From the NCBI RefSeq assembly GCF_018780585.1, contig NZ_JADMJL010000025.1, positions 1 to 64,000 of the forward strand: 64,000 nucleotides of DNA, read 5' to 3'. The stretch is from Methyloversatilis discipulorum. Lineage in GTDB: Bacteria > Pseudomonadota > Gammaproteobacteria > Burkholderiales > Rhodocyclaceae. The position numbers and the translations under genes were made by a program. Positions 28,018 to 37,584 of this stretch are shown one piece after another. Each line of letters begins with the position of its first letter. The stretch's first letter is position 1. The notes under the pieces were generated by a model that searched no databases, had not been told where the DNA came from, and saw nothing but the letters and a program-made list of their open reading frames with translations.

Positions 28018-28989
28018 TTAGGAGGAAAAATTACCCTCGCCGCACCCGGCCAGCGCCTGTGTCAGCGCCGGTACGGCCTCGAAGATGTCCGCCACCAGCC
28101 CATAGTCGGCGATGCCGAAGATGGGCGCGTCGGCATCCCGGTTGATGGCGACGATGACGCGTGAATCCTTCATGCCGGCCACGTGCTGGATGGCGCCGGA
28201 AATGCCCACCGCGATGTACAGCTCGGGCGCGACGACGCGGCCGGTCTGGCCGACCTGGCTGTCGTTGCCGACGAAGCCGGCATCGACCGCGGCGCGGCTG
28301 GCGCCGAGGGCGGCGTTCAAGGTATCGGCCAGCGGTTCGAGCAGGCGGCGGAAGTTGTCGGCGCTGCCCAAAGCACGACCGCCCGACACCACGACGCGCG
28401 CGCTGCCCAGATCCGGGCGCCCGCCCTGCACGCGCTGGCGCGCCACCAGGCGCGAGCAGGCCGGATCGGCGGCGGCGGCCAGCGGCAGCACCGGGCAGTC
28501 GCCGCCGGTTGGCGCCGCGGCAAACGCGGTCGCGCGCACGGTGAGCATCTTCAGCGCATCGAGCGACTGTACGGTGGCCAGCACATTGCCGGCGTAGATC
28601 GGGCGCACGAAGGTCTCGGGCGATTCGATGCGCACGACGTCGGTGACCGGCGCCACGCCCAGCCGCGCCGCCACCCGCGGCAGCAGGTTGCGGGCAAAGC
28701 CGCCGGCCGCCGCAACCACGTGCGTGTAGTGATCCGCCGTACCGGCCAGCACCGAGCGCAGCAGTTCGGTCAGCGGCTCGGCCAGCTGATCGGCGTAGTG
28801 CGCGGCGTCGGCGTGCAGCACGCGGGCGACACCGGCGATCCGGCGCGCCTGTCCGGCCACGACGGCGCAGTCATGACCGGCCACCAGCAGATCGATCTCG
28901 CCACCGAACTGCAGCGCCGCCGTCACGGCGTGCAGCGTGACCGGGTGCAGCACGGCGTTGTCGTGCTCGGCAATCACCAGGGTTTTCAT
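28018..28989 (-). CDS. etfA: Electron transfer flavoprotein alpha subunit
   Basis: 323 residues. The C-terminal FAD domain shows [30 protein letters not shown] and [19 protein letters not shown], the ETF-alpha signature. The ETF dimer carries electrons from flavin dehydrogenases to ETF-quinone oxidoreductase. It is the last gene of the leftward block that includes an ABC transporter, ferredoxins and an AprA-like flavoprotein. The reversed order etfB-etfA is usual. Confidence 0.94.
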   Translation of the reverse strand: MKTLVIAEHDNAVLHPVTLHAVTAALQFGGEIDLLVAGHDCAVVAGQARRIAGVARVLHADAAHYADQLAEPLTELLRSVLAGTADHYTHVVAAAGGFARNLLPRVAARLGVAPVTDVVRIESPETFVRPIYAGNVLATVQSLDALKMLTVRATAFAAAPTGGDCPVLPLAAAADPACSRLVARQRVQGGRPDLGSARVVVSGGRALGSADNFRRLLEPLADTLNAALGASRAAVDAGFVGNDSQVGQTGRVVAPELYIAVGISGAIQHVAGMKDSRVIVAINRDADAPIFGIADYGLVADIFEAVPALTQALAGCGEGNFSS

Positions 28990-29000
28990 CGCATCTCTCC

Positions 29001-29750
29001 TCAGATCACCTGCGCCTCGGCGCGCAGGCGTTCCATCAGCTGGGCCACGCTGTCGACGCGCACGCCCGGTGTGCGCGCCGGCGGCGGCGCCATGTGCAGC
29101 GTGCGCAGGCGTGGCGCGACATCGACGCCCAGCGATTCGGGCGTCACGCTGTCGACCGGCTTCTTCTTCGCCTTCATCAGATTGGGCAGCGACACGAAGC
29201 GCGGCTCGTTCAGGCGCAGGTCGGTGGTGAGTACCGCAGGCAGCGTCAGCGCCAGCACTTCGCTGCCACCGTCGATCTCGCGCGTCACTTCGATGTGGCC
29301 GTCACCGGGCCGCAGCTTCGACGCGTTGGTCGCCTGCGGCCAGTCGAGCAGCGCGGCCAGCATCTGGCCGGTCTGCCCTGCGTCGTCGTCGATCGCCTGC
29401 TTGCCGCAGATCACCAGTTGCGGCTGCTCGCGCTGGCACAGCGCGTGCAGCAGGCGGGCCACGGCCAGCGGTTGAAGTTCGGCCGCGGTATCGACCAGCA
29501 CGGCGCGGTCCGCCCCCATCGCGAGCGCGCTGCGCAGCGTGTCCTGACAAGCGGCGACGCCGCAGGACACGACCACCACCTCGCTGGCGACGCCGGCCTC
29601 CTTCAGCCGCACCGCCTCTTCCACCGCGATCTCGTCGAACGGGTTCATCGCCCGCTTGGCGCTGCCGATGTCGACATCGCTGCCGTCGGCCAGCACACGC
29701 ACCTTCACGTTGTGATCGACCACCCGCTTCACCGCCACCAGCACCTTCAT
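29001..29750 (-). CDS. etfB: Electron transfer flavoprotein beta subunit
   Basis: 249 residues. MKVLVAVKRVVDHNVKVRV, AMNPFDEIAVEEA, GKQAIDDDAGQTGQM and LPAVLTTDLRLNEPRFVSLP are family marks, including the AMP-binding region. Its ATG overlaps the stop of the DUF971 gene (ATGA), so it is translationally coupled to the transporter part of the block. This tie makes a dedicated ETF for this pathway more likely than the general fatty-acid ETF. Confidence 0.94.
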   Translation of the reverse strand: MKVLVAVKRVVDHNVKVRVLADGSDVDIGSAKRAMNPFDEIAVEEAVRLKEAGVASEVVVVSCGVAACQDTLRSALAMGADRAVLVDTAAELQPLAVARLLHALCQREQPQLVICGKQAIDDDAGQTGQMLAALLDWPQATNASKLRPGDGHIEVTREIDGGSEVLALTLPAVLTTDLRLNEPRFVSLPNLMKAKKKPVDSVTPESLGVDVAPRLRTLHMAPPPARTPGVRVDSVAQLMERLRAEAQVI

Positions 29751-30043
29751 GACACGCCCTCCTCCAGCTCGCGCAGATAGGCCCACGGATAGATGCCGCG
29801 CCGGTGGCCGTCGGAGAACACGAGGTTCAGGCCGGCGTCCGCCATCGCGTGCGCCTCGGTCAGCACGACGCCGCTGCAATCCGGCGCCGCGACGCCGGCG
29901 CGCGCCGCCTTCGTGCAGAAGGCGCAGCGGCAGCGGGCGCGCAGCAGCGCGTGCGGCAATGCGCTCTCGCTGCCGTCGTCCCATTCGATGCGCAGCAGAC
30001 GCGAGGCGCTGTGCACGGTGACCGACCGCGGCAGCGCATTCAC
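29747..30043 (-). CDS. DUF971 (GBBH-like N-terminal) protein
   Basis: 98 residues with a GTG start that overlaps the stop of the ABC ATPase gene (GTGA). The domain has RIEWDDGSESALPHALLR, the cysteine motif RCRCAFC and IYPWAYLRELE near the end. The same fold forms the N-terminus of gamma-butyrobetaine dioxygenase and the C-terminus of the Fe-S carrier HCF101. A role in metal or Fe-S handling fits neighbours rich in Fe-S clusters, but is inference. Confidence 0.85.
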   Translation of the reverse strand: MNALPRSVTVHSASRLLRIEWDDGSESALPHALLRARCRCAFCTKAARAGVAAPDCSGVVLTEAHAMADAGLNLVFSDGHRRGIYPWAYLRELEEGVS

Positions 30044-30918
30044 AGCATCGCTCCCACGCCTTCGGCGCCGACGTGCCAGTCGTGCCCGGCCAGTCCGCCC
30101 TCCTTCAGTTCTCCACCCATGGCGGCGAGGCTCTCTTCGCGGATGAGCGCCTTCAGCTGGCGGTGCAGCGCGAGGAAAGTGGGCGACGAGGTCATGTCGG
30201 GCGTGCGCGGGCGCGGCAGCGGCACCGGGATTTCCGCCTTGATGCGGCCGGGGCGCGCGGTCATCACGTAAATCTTGTCGGACAGGAAGATGGCTTCCTC
30301 GATGTCGTGCGTGATGAACAGCACCGACAGCTGCAGCTGCTGCCACATATTGGTCAGGATTTCCTGCATCACCACGCGCGTCTGCGAATCGAGCGCACCG
30401 AAGGGCTCATCCATCAGCATCACCTGCGGGCTGGTGGCCAGCGCGCGGACGATGCCGACGCGCTGCTTCATGCCGCCGGAGAGCTGGTCCGGATAGTGGT
30501 TCTCGAAGGACAGCAGGCCGGCCAGGCCGAGCAGCGTGCGCGCCTTCACTTCGCGCGTGCTGCGGCTCACGCCCTGCATCTTCAGGCCGAACTCGACGTT
30601 CTGCCGCACGCTGAGCCAGGGGAACAGCGAGTACTGCTGGAACACAACGCCGCGGTCGGCACCCGGCGCGGTCACGGCACGGCCATCGACCGTGACCGTG
30701 CCTTCGTCGGCGCGCAGGAAGCCGGCCACGATGTTCAGCAGCGTGGACTTGCCGCAGCCGGACGGTCCGACGATGGACACGAATTCGCCCGGCTTCACGT
30801 CCAGTGACACGTTCTTCACCGCGTCGAAGGGCACGCCGTTCTGCGTGAAGCGGATGTTCACGTCGCGGATGTCGATGTGGCCGGTGGCCGATCGGGTCTG
30901 TACGGTCGATGCATTCAT
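30040..30918 (-). CDS. ABC transporter ATPase, nitrate/sulfonate/taurine type
   Basis: 292 residues. Walker A GPSGCGKST (51-59), Q loop VVFQQYSLFPW, signature LSGGMKQR, Walker B VMLMDEPFGALD and the switch His in FITHDIEE are intact. FQQYSLFPWLSV and the overall length fit the NrtD/SsuB/TauB group. The ATG at 30918 overlaps the permease stop (ATGA). The C-terminus is about 30 residues longer than typical for SsuB. Confidence 0.93.
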   Translation of the reverse strand: MNASTVQTRSATGHIDIRDVNIRFTQNGVPFDAVKNVSLDVKPGEFVSIVGPSGCGKSTLLNIVAGFLRADEGTVTVDGRAVTAPGADRGVVFQQYSLFPWLSVRQNVEFGLKMQGVSRSTREVKARTLLGLAGLLSFENHYPDQLSGGMKQRVGIVRALATSPQVMLMDEPFGALDSQTRVVMQEILTNMWQQLQLSVLFITHDIEEAIFLSDKIYVMTARPGRIKAEIPVPLPRPRTPDMTSSPTFLALHRQLKALIREESLAAMGGELKEGGLAGHDWHVGAEGVGAML

Positions 30919-31883
30919 CGCGAGTTCTCCTTTCCACTGCTCGCCTGCCACGGCATCAGCAGCCGGCCGAGCAGGCGGATGCCACCGCTGCATACGAGGC
31001 CGAGCACGCCGATCACCAGCATGCCGATGACGATGTTCGAGTACTCGATCAGCGAGTACGCCTCCCAGGTGAAGTAGCCGACGCCGTACTGACCGGAAAT
31101 CATTTCCGCGGCAATCAGCGACACCCAGGCCACGCCCATGCCCACCGCCAGGCCGGTGAAGATGTGCGGCATCGCGCCGCGCAGCACCACCTGGGTCATC
31201 AGTGCGAACTCGGTGGCACCGAGACAGCGCGCCGCCCGCACCAGCACTGCATCCATCGACGCCACGCCGTGCATGGTGTTGAGCAGGATGGGGAAGAAGG
31301 CACCGATGAAGGTGATGAACACGATGCTCGTTTCGGTGGTCGGCCACAGCATGATGGAGATCGGCACCCAGGCGATGGCCGGGATCGGGCGCACGATTTC
31401 CATCGCCGGGAACAGCAGGCTGCGCACCCGGCGGTAACGCCCGATCAGCAGCCCCAGCGTCACACCGAGCACGGTGGCGATGGCGAAGCCCAGCATGATG
31501 CGGCGCAAGCTCAACATCACGTGCGTCGCGAAGCCCTTGTTGCCGAACAGGTTCATCGCATCGCCGAACACCTCGACCGGACCGGGCACGTTGGTGAAGC
31601 GGATGTAGAACACCCAGCGATAGGTGGTGGCCAGGTGCCAGAAACCGATCAGCAGCACGATGGACAGGGCACTCAGCGCCCAGGTAGGCAGTTCGCGGCG
31701 CAGCGTGCGCCCCAGCCGCTGCGCCGGCGTCAGCCGGAGCGGTGCGGCGGTGGCCGGGGCGGCGGGCGCCCCGCCGGGCACCGCGACCGGCGCCACCGCG
31801 CGCACCGGCGCGGGTGCGTCGGCCGGCGCGGCATCCGGCGGGGCGGCGTCATCGATCGAGTGCATCCTCATGACGGTCGACAT
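30915..31883 (-). CDS. ABC transporter permease, nitrate/sulfonate/taurine type
   Basis: 322 residues. An Ala/Pro-rich N-terminal tail (about 1-60, unusual in length) is followed by five or six membrane spans and the ATPase-contact loop in LVRAARCLGATEFALMTQVVLRGAMPHIF. SIMLWPTTETSIVF and GVAWVSLIAAEMISG fit the SsuC/TauC group. It starts 3 bp after the binding-protein gene. Confidence 0.92.
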   Translation of the reverse strand: MSTVMRMHSIDDAAPPDAAPADAPAPVRAVAPVAVPGGAPAAPATAAPLRLTPAQRLGRTLRRELPTWALSALSIVLLIGFWHLATTYRWVFYIRFTNVPGPVEVFGDAMNLFGNKGFATHVMLSLRRIMLGFAIATVLGVTLGLLIGRYRRVRSLLFPAMEIVRPIPAIAWVPISIMLWPTTETSIVFITFIGAFFPILLNTMHGVASMDAVLVRAARCLGATEFALMTQVVLRGAMPHIFTGLAVGMGVAWVSLIAAEMISGQYGVGYFTWEAYSLIEYSNIVIGMLVIGVLGLVCSGGIRLLGRLLMPWQASSGKENSR

Positions 31884-31886
31884 GGC

Positions 31887-33329
31887 TCATTTCCTCACGG
31901 TGGCGACGGCGAGTGCGTCGGCATAGCTGCCGAGCTTTCCGCCATGGGCGGCGGCGTGCGCCTCGGCGTCCTTCTTCAGCAGGAAGGGCGTGATGGCCGC
32001 ACCGCCCTTGCCGCCCAGCGAATAGAAGGCCTTGTCGGCGAACAGCTTGATCTTGAAGCTCTGGTCGAACACGAAGGCCACGCCCACCTTCTTGCCCGCC
32101 TTGGTCGCCGCATTGACCGCCGCCAGCGTGCATTCGGCCGACTTGTAAGCAGTCAGCGCGCCGCCTTCGATCCACACCTCGCCGGCCTCGCGCCGCTTGT
32201 CGATGCTGCCGCCGCACAGCGGGTCGGTGCCCGAGATTTCGTAACTCACGAAGCTCGCCTTCTGCTTGGCGTAGTCCAGCCCCAGTTCCTTGTAGGCCTG
32301 CATCAGGTAGGACTCGTCCACCCAGGCGTCGGCGTCGAATTCCTTCACCCGGCCCATGCGCTGCAGCACGCCGTGGTCGTACTTCACCGTCTCGACCCAC
32401 TTCGGCTTGATGGTCGGGTCCAGCGTATGCACGCCGCCCGGGCCGAGGAACATGTAGGCCACTTCCTTCTCGACCCGCGTCCATTCCTCGATCTTGGTGG
32501 CCGCCTCGACCGGGTTCTTGCGCACCCACTCGTTCGCCTCCATCAGCGCCTTGATGTAAGCGACGACGAACTCCGGATATTTCTTCGCGAAGTCCTCGCG
32601 CACGACGACGCCGTGGAAGGTGGGCACCTTGGTTTCGACGCCGTCGAAAATCTTGCGTGCGAAACCGCGGTAGGGCAGCAGCTCGGCGAAGGGCACGAAA
32701 TCGGCGTGACCGTCGATGCGCTTCTCCTGCAGGCTGGAAGTGCCGACTTCCGGGCTCTGGCTCGACAGTTCCCAGACATCGCTCTTCCAGCCCTTGTCCT
32801 CCATCGCCTTCAGCAGCATGCCGTGCGCGGCCGAGCCGAAGGGCACCGACACCTTCTTGCCCTTCAGGTCGGACAGCTGGTAATAGGGCGAATCCTTGTG
32901 CACCACGATGCCGTTGCCGGCGCCGTCGGCGTTGTAGGCAATCAGTGCGATCAGCCGGCTTTTCGTTTCCGGGCTGGCCTGGAAGGTGGCGCCATTCACC
33001 AGCAGCGGGTAGTCGCCCATCATGCCGATCTGCAGCGTGTTGGCCACCATGCCGTTGGTCACCGGCGGGCCGGAGGTGAAGTTCTGCCATTCGAACTTGA
33101 ACTGGATGTCCTTGTACTTGCCGGTCTTCGGCAGGTGCTTTTCGAGCAGGCCCAGTTCCTTGATGACGATGCCGCCGGTCACCGTGTTGGTGGTGGTGTT
33201 CTGCGTGCCGATGCCGACGGTGACGACCTCGGCCAGTGCGCCGGTGGCACAGCAACCCAGGGCTGCGCCGAGCAGCAGTGCGCGGGTCGTGCCGGTTACG
33301 CGACCCAGGGTCTTCTTCATAACGTTCAT
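31887..33329 (-). CDS. ABC substrate-binding protein, sulfonate/nitrate-like
   Basis: 480 residues, longer than SsuA or TauA (about 320) and closer in length to NrtA-like proteins. A signal peptide (about 1-33, ending ATGALA) precedes a type II periplasmic fold with VGIGTQNTTTNTV, LQIGMMGDYPLL, VPFGSAAHGMLL and FHGVVVREDFAKKYPE. Four Cys are present in the mature part or near it (for example SGTDPLCGGSI and SAECTLA). The ligand is not predictable from sequence; the neighbours suggest an oxidised sulfur compound. Confidence 0.88.
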   Translation of the reverse strand: MNVMKKTLGRVTGTTRALLLGAALGCCATGALAEVVTVGIGTQNTTTNTVTGGIVIKELGLLEKHLPKTGKYKDIQFKFEWQNFTSGPPVTNGMVANTLQIGMMGDYPLLVNGATFQASPETKSRLIALIAYNADGAGNGIVVHKDSPYYQLSDLKGKKVSVPFGSAAHGMLLKAMEDKGWKSDVWELSSQSPEVGTSSLQEKRIDGHADFVPFAELLPYRGFARKIFDGVETKVPTFHGVVVREDFAKKYPEFVVAYIKALMEANEWVRKNPVEAATKIEEWTRVEKEVAYMFLGPGGVHTLDPTIKPKWVETVKYDHGVLQRMGRVKEFDADAWVDESYLMQAYKELGLDYAKQKASFVSYEISGTDPLCGGSIDKRREAGEVWIEGGALTAYKSAECTLAAVNAATKAGKKVGVAFVFDQSFKIKLFADKAFYSLGGKGGAAITPFLLKKDAEAHAAAHGGKLGSYADALAVATVRK

Positions 33330-33404
33330 GGCTTCACCTCTTCCTGTCAGTTCAATGAATGAATCGAAGATTTGCTGCGTGCTTGCTGTATGGGTGGCCG
33401 GCGC

Positions 33405-33734
33405 TCAGGCGCTCTCGAACAGGTAGTGCCTCTTGTCCTTCACGTTGGCCCACTCGTCCGCATCGGGCAGCGGATCGCGGGCTGCGGTGATCAGCGGCCA
33501 TTCGGTGGCGAGTCGGGCATTGATGGCGATGAACTCGACCTGGTCGGCCGGCAGGTCCTCCTCGGCGAAGATGGCCTCGGCCGGGCACTCCGGTACGCAG
33601 ACGCCGCAGTCGATGCAGGCCGCCGGATCGATGACCAGAAACTCCGGCCCCTCGTGGAAGCACTCGACCGGACAGACCGACACGCAGTCGGTGTACTTGC
33701 AGCGCACGCAGGCTTCGGTGACGACGAAGGTCAT
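33405..33734 (-). CDS. fdxA: FdxA-type 7Fe ferredoxin
   Basis: 109 residues. Cys pattern C9-x2-C12-x4-C17-x3-C21P and C40-x2-C43-x2-C46-x3-C50P binds a [3Fe-4S]/[4Fe-4S] pair as in Azotobacter-type FdxA, with the usual C-terminal [11 protein letters not shown]...W extension. It carries low-potential electrons. It is the second ferredoxin of the block, separated from the AprB-like one by the HEAT protein gene. Confidence 0.9.
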   Translation of the reverse strand: MTFVVTEACVRCKYTDCVSVCPVECFHEGPEFLVIDPAACIDCGVCVPECPAEAIFAEEDLPADQVEFIAINARLATEWPLITAARDPLPDADEWANVKDKRHYLFESA

Positions 33735-33744
33735 GGTGTTCTCC

Positions 33745-34692
33745 CTATTTCTGGGCCAGCGAAATGGCGGTCAGCGCGAGACGGGACAGCTTGCGCACGT
33801 CCGGGTCGGCGTCGTCGAGCGCCTTCTCCAGCGCCGGGATGGCGCGCGGGTCGGCCAGTTCGCCCAGCGCGATGGCCGCTTCCTTGCGCAGATTGCCGAT
33901 CGGGTGGGCCAGCGCTTCGACCAGCGCCGGCAGGGCTGCAGCCGCCTTCAGCAGACCCAGGCTGCGCGCCGCCTTGACGCGCACCTGCCAGTACTCGTCC
34001 TGCATCGCGCGTATCAGGTCGGGCACCGCCAGCGCGAGCCGCAGCTTGCCCAGCGTCTGCGCCGCCTCGTCGCGCACCATCCAGGCGACGTCGGTCAGCG
34101 CGCGGGTCAGTGACGGCAGCACGCTCACCTCGCTCGAATAGCCAATGGCGCCGATGGCGATGCGCCGCACTTCCGGGTCCGGGTCGCGGGCGGCGATCTC
34201 GGCCAGCGCGCCGACCGCTTCCGCCTTGCGCAGATAGCCGAGCACGCCCACCGCCTCGCGCCGCACGGCGGCGTCGCCGTCCTTCAGCGCCTCCATTGCC
34301 GGCGCGAAAGCGGCATCGACGCGCAGCGCGCGTACCGCGCGCAACGCCAGCATGCGCACTTCGGCCGTGTGGCCGCTGAGGAAGGGAATCAGCGGCGCGG
34401 CGGAGGCGCTTTCCTTCAGTTCCGACAGCACTTCGCCGGCGGCTGCCCGCACCGCCGCGTCGGCGTCGAGCAGCATCGGCGCCAGCGCCTCGACCACCTC
34501 GGCGTCCTCGTAGCCTTCGAGCGCGCGCACCGCCTCGGTCCGCACGGTGGCGTCGGCGTCCTTCAGCCGCGGCAGCAGCAGCGGCACGATGTCGTCCTCG
34601 TCGCCGTAGGGCAGGTCGATCACCGCCAGCCGGCGCACTTCGGCGTCGGGGCTGGTGAGCCGCTCGACAATGGAACAGGTCAGGGTATCCAT
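33745..34692 (-). CDS. HEAT/PBS-lyase repeat protein
   Basis: 315 residues built almost wholly of about nine to ten helical repeats of roughly 31 residues (units such as [55 protein letters not shown]). No catalytic motif and no signal peptide are seen. Such solenoids act as scaffolds, or as lyases/chaperones for cofactor attachment. Its place between two ferredoxin genes, 10 bp from the next, suggests an assembly or docking factor for the redox complex. Confidence 0.88.
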   Translation of the reverse strand: MDTLTCSIVERLTSPDAEVRRLAVIDLPYGDEDDIVPLLLPRLKDADATVRTEAVRALEGYEDAEVVEALAPMLLDADAAVRAAAGEVLSELKESASAAPLIPFLSGHTAEVRMLALRAVRALRVDAAFAPAMEALKDGDAAVRREAVGVLGYLRKAEAVGALAEIAARDPDPEVRRIAIGAIGYSSEVSVLPSLTRALTDVAWMVRDEAAQTLGKLRLALAVPDLIRAMQDEYWQVRVKAARSLGLLKAAAALPALVEALAHPIGNLRKEAAIALGELADPRAIPALEKALDDADPDVRKLSRLALTAISLAQK

Positions 34693-34702
34693 CGTCGGCT
34701 CC

Positions 34703-34936
34703 TCAGCGCAGCAGGTAGGGAATCGACACGCTGACCGCGCCGGTCGGGCAATCGGTTTCGCAGGGCAGGCAGTACCAGCACTCGTCGAACTTCATGAAAG
34801 CCTTCTTGGTCAGCATGTCGATGGCCAGCACGTCGAGCGGGCACACATCGACGCATACGGTGCAGCCCTTCTCGGCGATGCATTTGTCGTTATCGACACT
34901 CACCGGCACCTGGGTCGGCGTAGCAGCTATGGTCAT
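34703..34936 (-). CDS. AprB-like 2[4Fe-4S] ferredoxin
   Basis: 77 residues. Cys pattern C19-x5-C25-x2-C28-x3-C32P and C53-x2-C56-x2-C59-x3-C63P. The second motif, FDECWYCLPCETDCPTGAV, resembles the CWECYSC motif of the adenylylsulfate reductase beta subunit AprB, although the C-terminal tail of true AprB is missing. It directly follows the AprA-like flavoprotein, as aprB-aprA pairs do (order reversed here). The ATG at 34936 is chosen over an upstream start that has no domain support. Confidence 0.85.
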   Translation of the reverse strand: MTIAATPTQVPVSVDNDKCIAEKGCTVCVDVCPLDVLAIDMLTKKAFMKFDECWYCLPCETDCPTGAVSVSIPYLLR

Positions 34937-34967
34937 GGCGAACTCCTTGATGGATGTGTCGGTGGAA

Positions 34968-36698
34968 TCAGGCGGCTTCGGCGTTGCGGGCGACGCGCAG
35001 GCGCTGGTAGGCACTGCGCTCTTCGTCATCGATCGGCACGATGTAGGGCTCGATCGCCTTCTTGCGCATCTGCATGCGGCCGTCCTCGCCCTTGCTCAGC
35101 AGCGTGTGGCAGAACCAGTTCTCGTCGTCGCGCTCCGGGTGATCGACGAAGTAGTGGTAGAGACCCCAGCGGCTCTCGGTGCGGAACAGCGAGGCGCGCG
35201 CGGCCATCTCGGCGCAGTCGAGGATGGAGTGCGCTTCCATCGCACGCATCAGTTCGTGCGGGTTGGCGGCGAACATGGCCGAGGTGTCCTCGCGGATTTC
35301 GTCGAAGCGGCGCAGCGCGATCTCGTACTTGCGGGTGATCTTGGGCGGCTGCAGGTAGTCGTTCACCAGGCGGCGCGTCTTGTATTCGATCTGGAAGGGT
35401 GTGAGGCCGTCGGTGCGACCGAGCGGCGCCAGGATGCGCGCCTCCTCCGCCGCGACGTCGCCAGCGCTGACCGCGCCCAGGCCGTGCTCGGCGCAGTAGG
35501 CGGCAGCGTTCTCGCCACACAGCCGGCCATAGACGAAGGCGCCCAGCATGTAGTTGTGCGGCACGCTGGCGCAGTCGCCGGCGGCGTAAAGCCCGGGCAC
35601 CGAAGTCGCGCCACGCGCGTCGGTGTGGATGCCGGACGCGCTGTGGCCGCTGCAGAAGCCGATTTCCGAGATGTGCATCTCGACCATCTGCTTGCGGTAG
35701 TCGTTGCCGCGCTTTTCGTGGAAGCGGCCGCGGCTCGGACGTTCGTTGGTGTGCAGGATGTGCTCGATTTCGCTGATGGTTTCTTCGGCGAGGTGGTCGA
35801 GCTTGAGGAACACCGGGCCGTTGCCGCCTTCGAGTTCGAAGTAGAACTCCATCATCATCTGGCCGCTCCAGTAGTCGCACTCGATGAAGCGTTCGCCCTT
35901 GGAGTTGGCGGTGAAGCCGCCGAACGGGCCGGTCACGTAGGCACAGGCCGGGCCGTTGTAGTCCTTGATCAGCGGATTGATCTGGAAGCACTCGAGATTG
36001 GCCAGGTCGGCCCCGGCGTGATAGGCCATCGCGTGGCCGTCACCGCAGTTGGTCGGGTTCTCGTAGGTGCCCATCAGGTAGCCGGAGGCCGGCAGACCGA
36101 TGCGGCCGGCCGCGCCGGTGCTGAGCACCGCCGCCTTGGTGCGGATGACATAGACGTCGGCGGTACGGCAGTCGAAACCCATCACCGCGACCACTTCGCC
36201 GCTTTCGCCGGTCAGCACGCGGGTGACGACCACACGGTTGGTCACCTCGACGCGTGCCTTCTTCAACTGGCGGTAGAGGATCTTCTTCATGTGGTGACCT
36301 TCGGGCATCGGCAGCACGTAACTGCCCAGGTGATGCACCTTGCGCACCGCGTAGTCGCCGGTTTCGTCCTTCTCGAACTTGACGCCCCAGCGGTCCAGCT
36401 CGTTGATCATGTCGAAGCTGTTGGCGGCGTAGGCCATCACCGCTTCCTGGTCGACGATGCCGTCGTTGGCGATGGTGATTTCCTTGACGTACTGCTCCGG
36501 CGTCGCGTGCCCGGGGATGACGGCGTTGTTGAGCCCGTCCATGCCCATCGAGATGGCGCCCGAGCGCTTCACGTTGGCCTTGTCGATCAGCAGCACGCGC
36601 AGCTTGGGGTTCTTCTCCTTGGCCTTGACGGCGGCCATCGGGCCGCCGGTACCACCGCCGATGACGACGAGGTCGAATTCCATGTCGATGCGTTTCAT
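34968..36698 (-). CDS. AprA/fumarate-reductase-family flavoprotein
   Basis: 576 residues. FAD is bound by LVVIGGGTGGPMAAVKAKEK at the N-terminus, KAAVLSTGAAGRIGL in the middle and VPGLYAAGDCASVPHNYMLGAF near residue 390. A capping domain and a C-terminal helical domain with RMQMRKKAIEPYI follow. It is shorter than dissimilatory AprA (about 620-660). With its ferredoxin partner it probably forms a two-subunit oxidoreductase. AGGAGAG lies close before the ATG at 36698. The substrate may be sulfite/APS or another oxidised sulfur compound; this is not provable here. Confidence 0.82.
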   Translation of the reverse strand: MKRIDMEFDLVVIGGGTGGPMAAVKAKEKNPKLRVLLIDKANVKRSGAISMGMDGLNNAVIPGHATPEQYVKEITIANDGIVDQEAVMAYAANSFDMINELDRWGVKFEKDETGDYAVRKVHHLGSYVLPMPEGHHMKKILYRQLKKARVEVTNRVVVTRVLTGESGEVVAVMGFDCRTADVYVIRTKAAVLSTGAAGRIGLPASGYLMGTYENPTNCGDGHAMAYHAGADLANLECFQINPLIKDYNGPACAYVTGPFGGFTANSKGERFIECDYWSGQMMMEFYFELEGGNGPVFLKLDHLAEETISEIEHILHTNERPSRGRFHEKRGNDYRKQMVEMHISEIGFCSGHSASGIHTDARGATSVPGLYAAGDCASVPHNYMLGAFVYGRLCGENAAAYCAEHGLGAVSAGDVAAEEARILAPLGRTDGLTPFQIEYKTRRLVNDYLQPPKITRKYEIALRRFDEIREDTSAMFAANPHELMRAMEAHSILDCAEMAARASLFRTESRWGLYHYFVDHPERDDENWFCHTLLSKGEDGRMQMRKKAIEPYIVPIDDEERSAYQRLRVARNAEAA

Positions 36699-36783
36699 GT
36701 TCTCTCCTTGATTTGGGGCTGCACTGTCGCGCCAGGGCGCGCCGTTGCGAACGAAGAATTCCTGCGTACTTTCCAGCGGTGGA

Positions 36784-37563
36784 TCAACTTCGGTCTATGC
36801 GCAGGCGGTACTGGAAGGCATCGCCGCGGTAGTAGAGGAATTCGAAATCGATGGGCCGGTCGTCAGCCCAGGTCAGGCGCTCGATGCGCAGCAGCGGCGA
36901 GGCCTCGGCGATGTCGAGATGACGGGCCAGCGACTCGTCGGCCGAGATCGCCTCGATCTGCACGTCGGCGTGCGTGAGGTTGCGGCCGAGGTCGTTTTCG
37001 AGAATGACGAAGATGTCGCGCGTGGCCAGGTCTTCCTGCGTCAGCCGCTCGCCGATGTCCGGCGGGAAGTAGCTCACGTCGACCGAGATGGGTTCGCGGT
37101 TCAGGTAACGCAGGCGCTGTATCTCGAACACCGGCGCCTCGGGCTTCAGCTGCAGCCGCTGCGCCACCACGGCACTGGCGGCGACCGGCTTCGCGCTGAG
37201 CAGCAGCGAGTAGGTTTCGTAGCCGGAGGTGGACATCGCCTCGCCGAAACCCTGCAGCCGCGACAGGCTCTGGAAGGCCTTGGGCTTGGCAACGAAGCTG
37301 CCCTTGCCCATCACCTTGAAGATGAGCCCCTCCTTCTGCAGGTCGCCCAGTGCCTGCCGTATCGTGATGCGGCTGACATCGAATGCCGACATCATCTGGC
37401 TTTCCGACGGCATCTGCGAATGCGGCGGGTAACTGCCGTCGAGAATGCGCCGGCGCAGGATTTCGCGGATCTGCGTGTACAGCGGCATCTGCGATACCGG
37501 CGACAGCGCGTCCTCGACCTCCGCCGCGCCCGGGGGCGCGATCTGCTTGCGGTGGGGTGCCAT
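36784..37563 (-). CDS. GntR-family (HutC/UTRA) transcription regulator
   Basis: 259 residues. A winged helix (about 28-95) with MPLYTQIREILRRRI, PSESQMMSAFDVSRITIRQAL and GKGSFV is followed by a UTRA ligand-binding domain (about 115-255). AGGAG is 7 bp before the ATG at 37563; longer in-frame starts would run through the operator. It probably controls the block below it and the TauE gene above it, since matching palindromes stand before both. Most HutC members are repressors released by a pathway metabolite. Confidence 0.92.
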   Translation of the reverse strand: MAPHRKQIAPPGAAEVEDALSPVSQMPLYTQIREILRRRILDGSYPPHSQMPSESQMMSAFDVSRITIRQALGDLQKEGLIFKVMGKGSFVAKPKAFQSLSRLQGFGEAMSTSGYETYSLLLSAKPVAASAVVAQRLQLKPEAPVFEIQRLRYLNREPISVDVSYFPPDIGERLTQEDLATRDIFVILENDLGRNLTHADVQIEAISADESLARHLDIAEASPLLRIERLTWADDRPIDFEFLYYRGDAFQYRLRIDRS

Positions 37564-37584
37564 GTTCGAGCTCCTGTTCAAGAA

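Noticed and set aside
34968-36698. Calling the flavoprotein succinate dehydrogenase/fumarate reductase subunit A
   Set aside because: There is no membrane anchor or SdhB-type iron-sulfur gene; the partner ferredoxin has an AprB-like CWYCLPC motif and the neighbours are sulfur-related.
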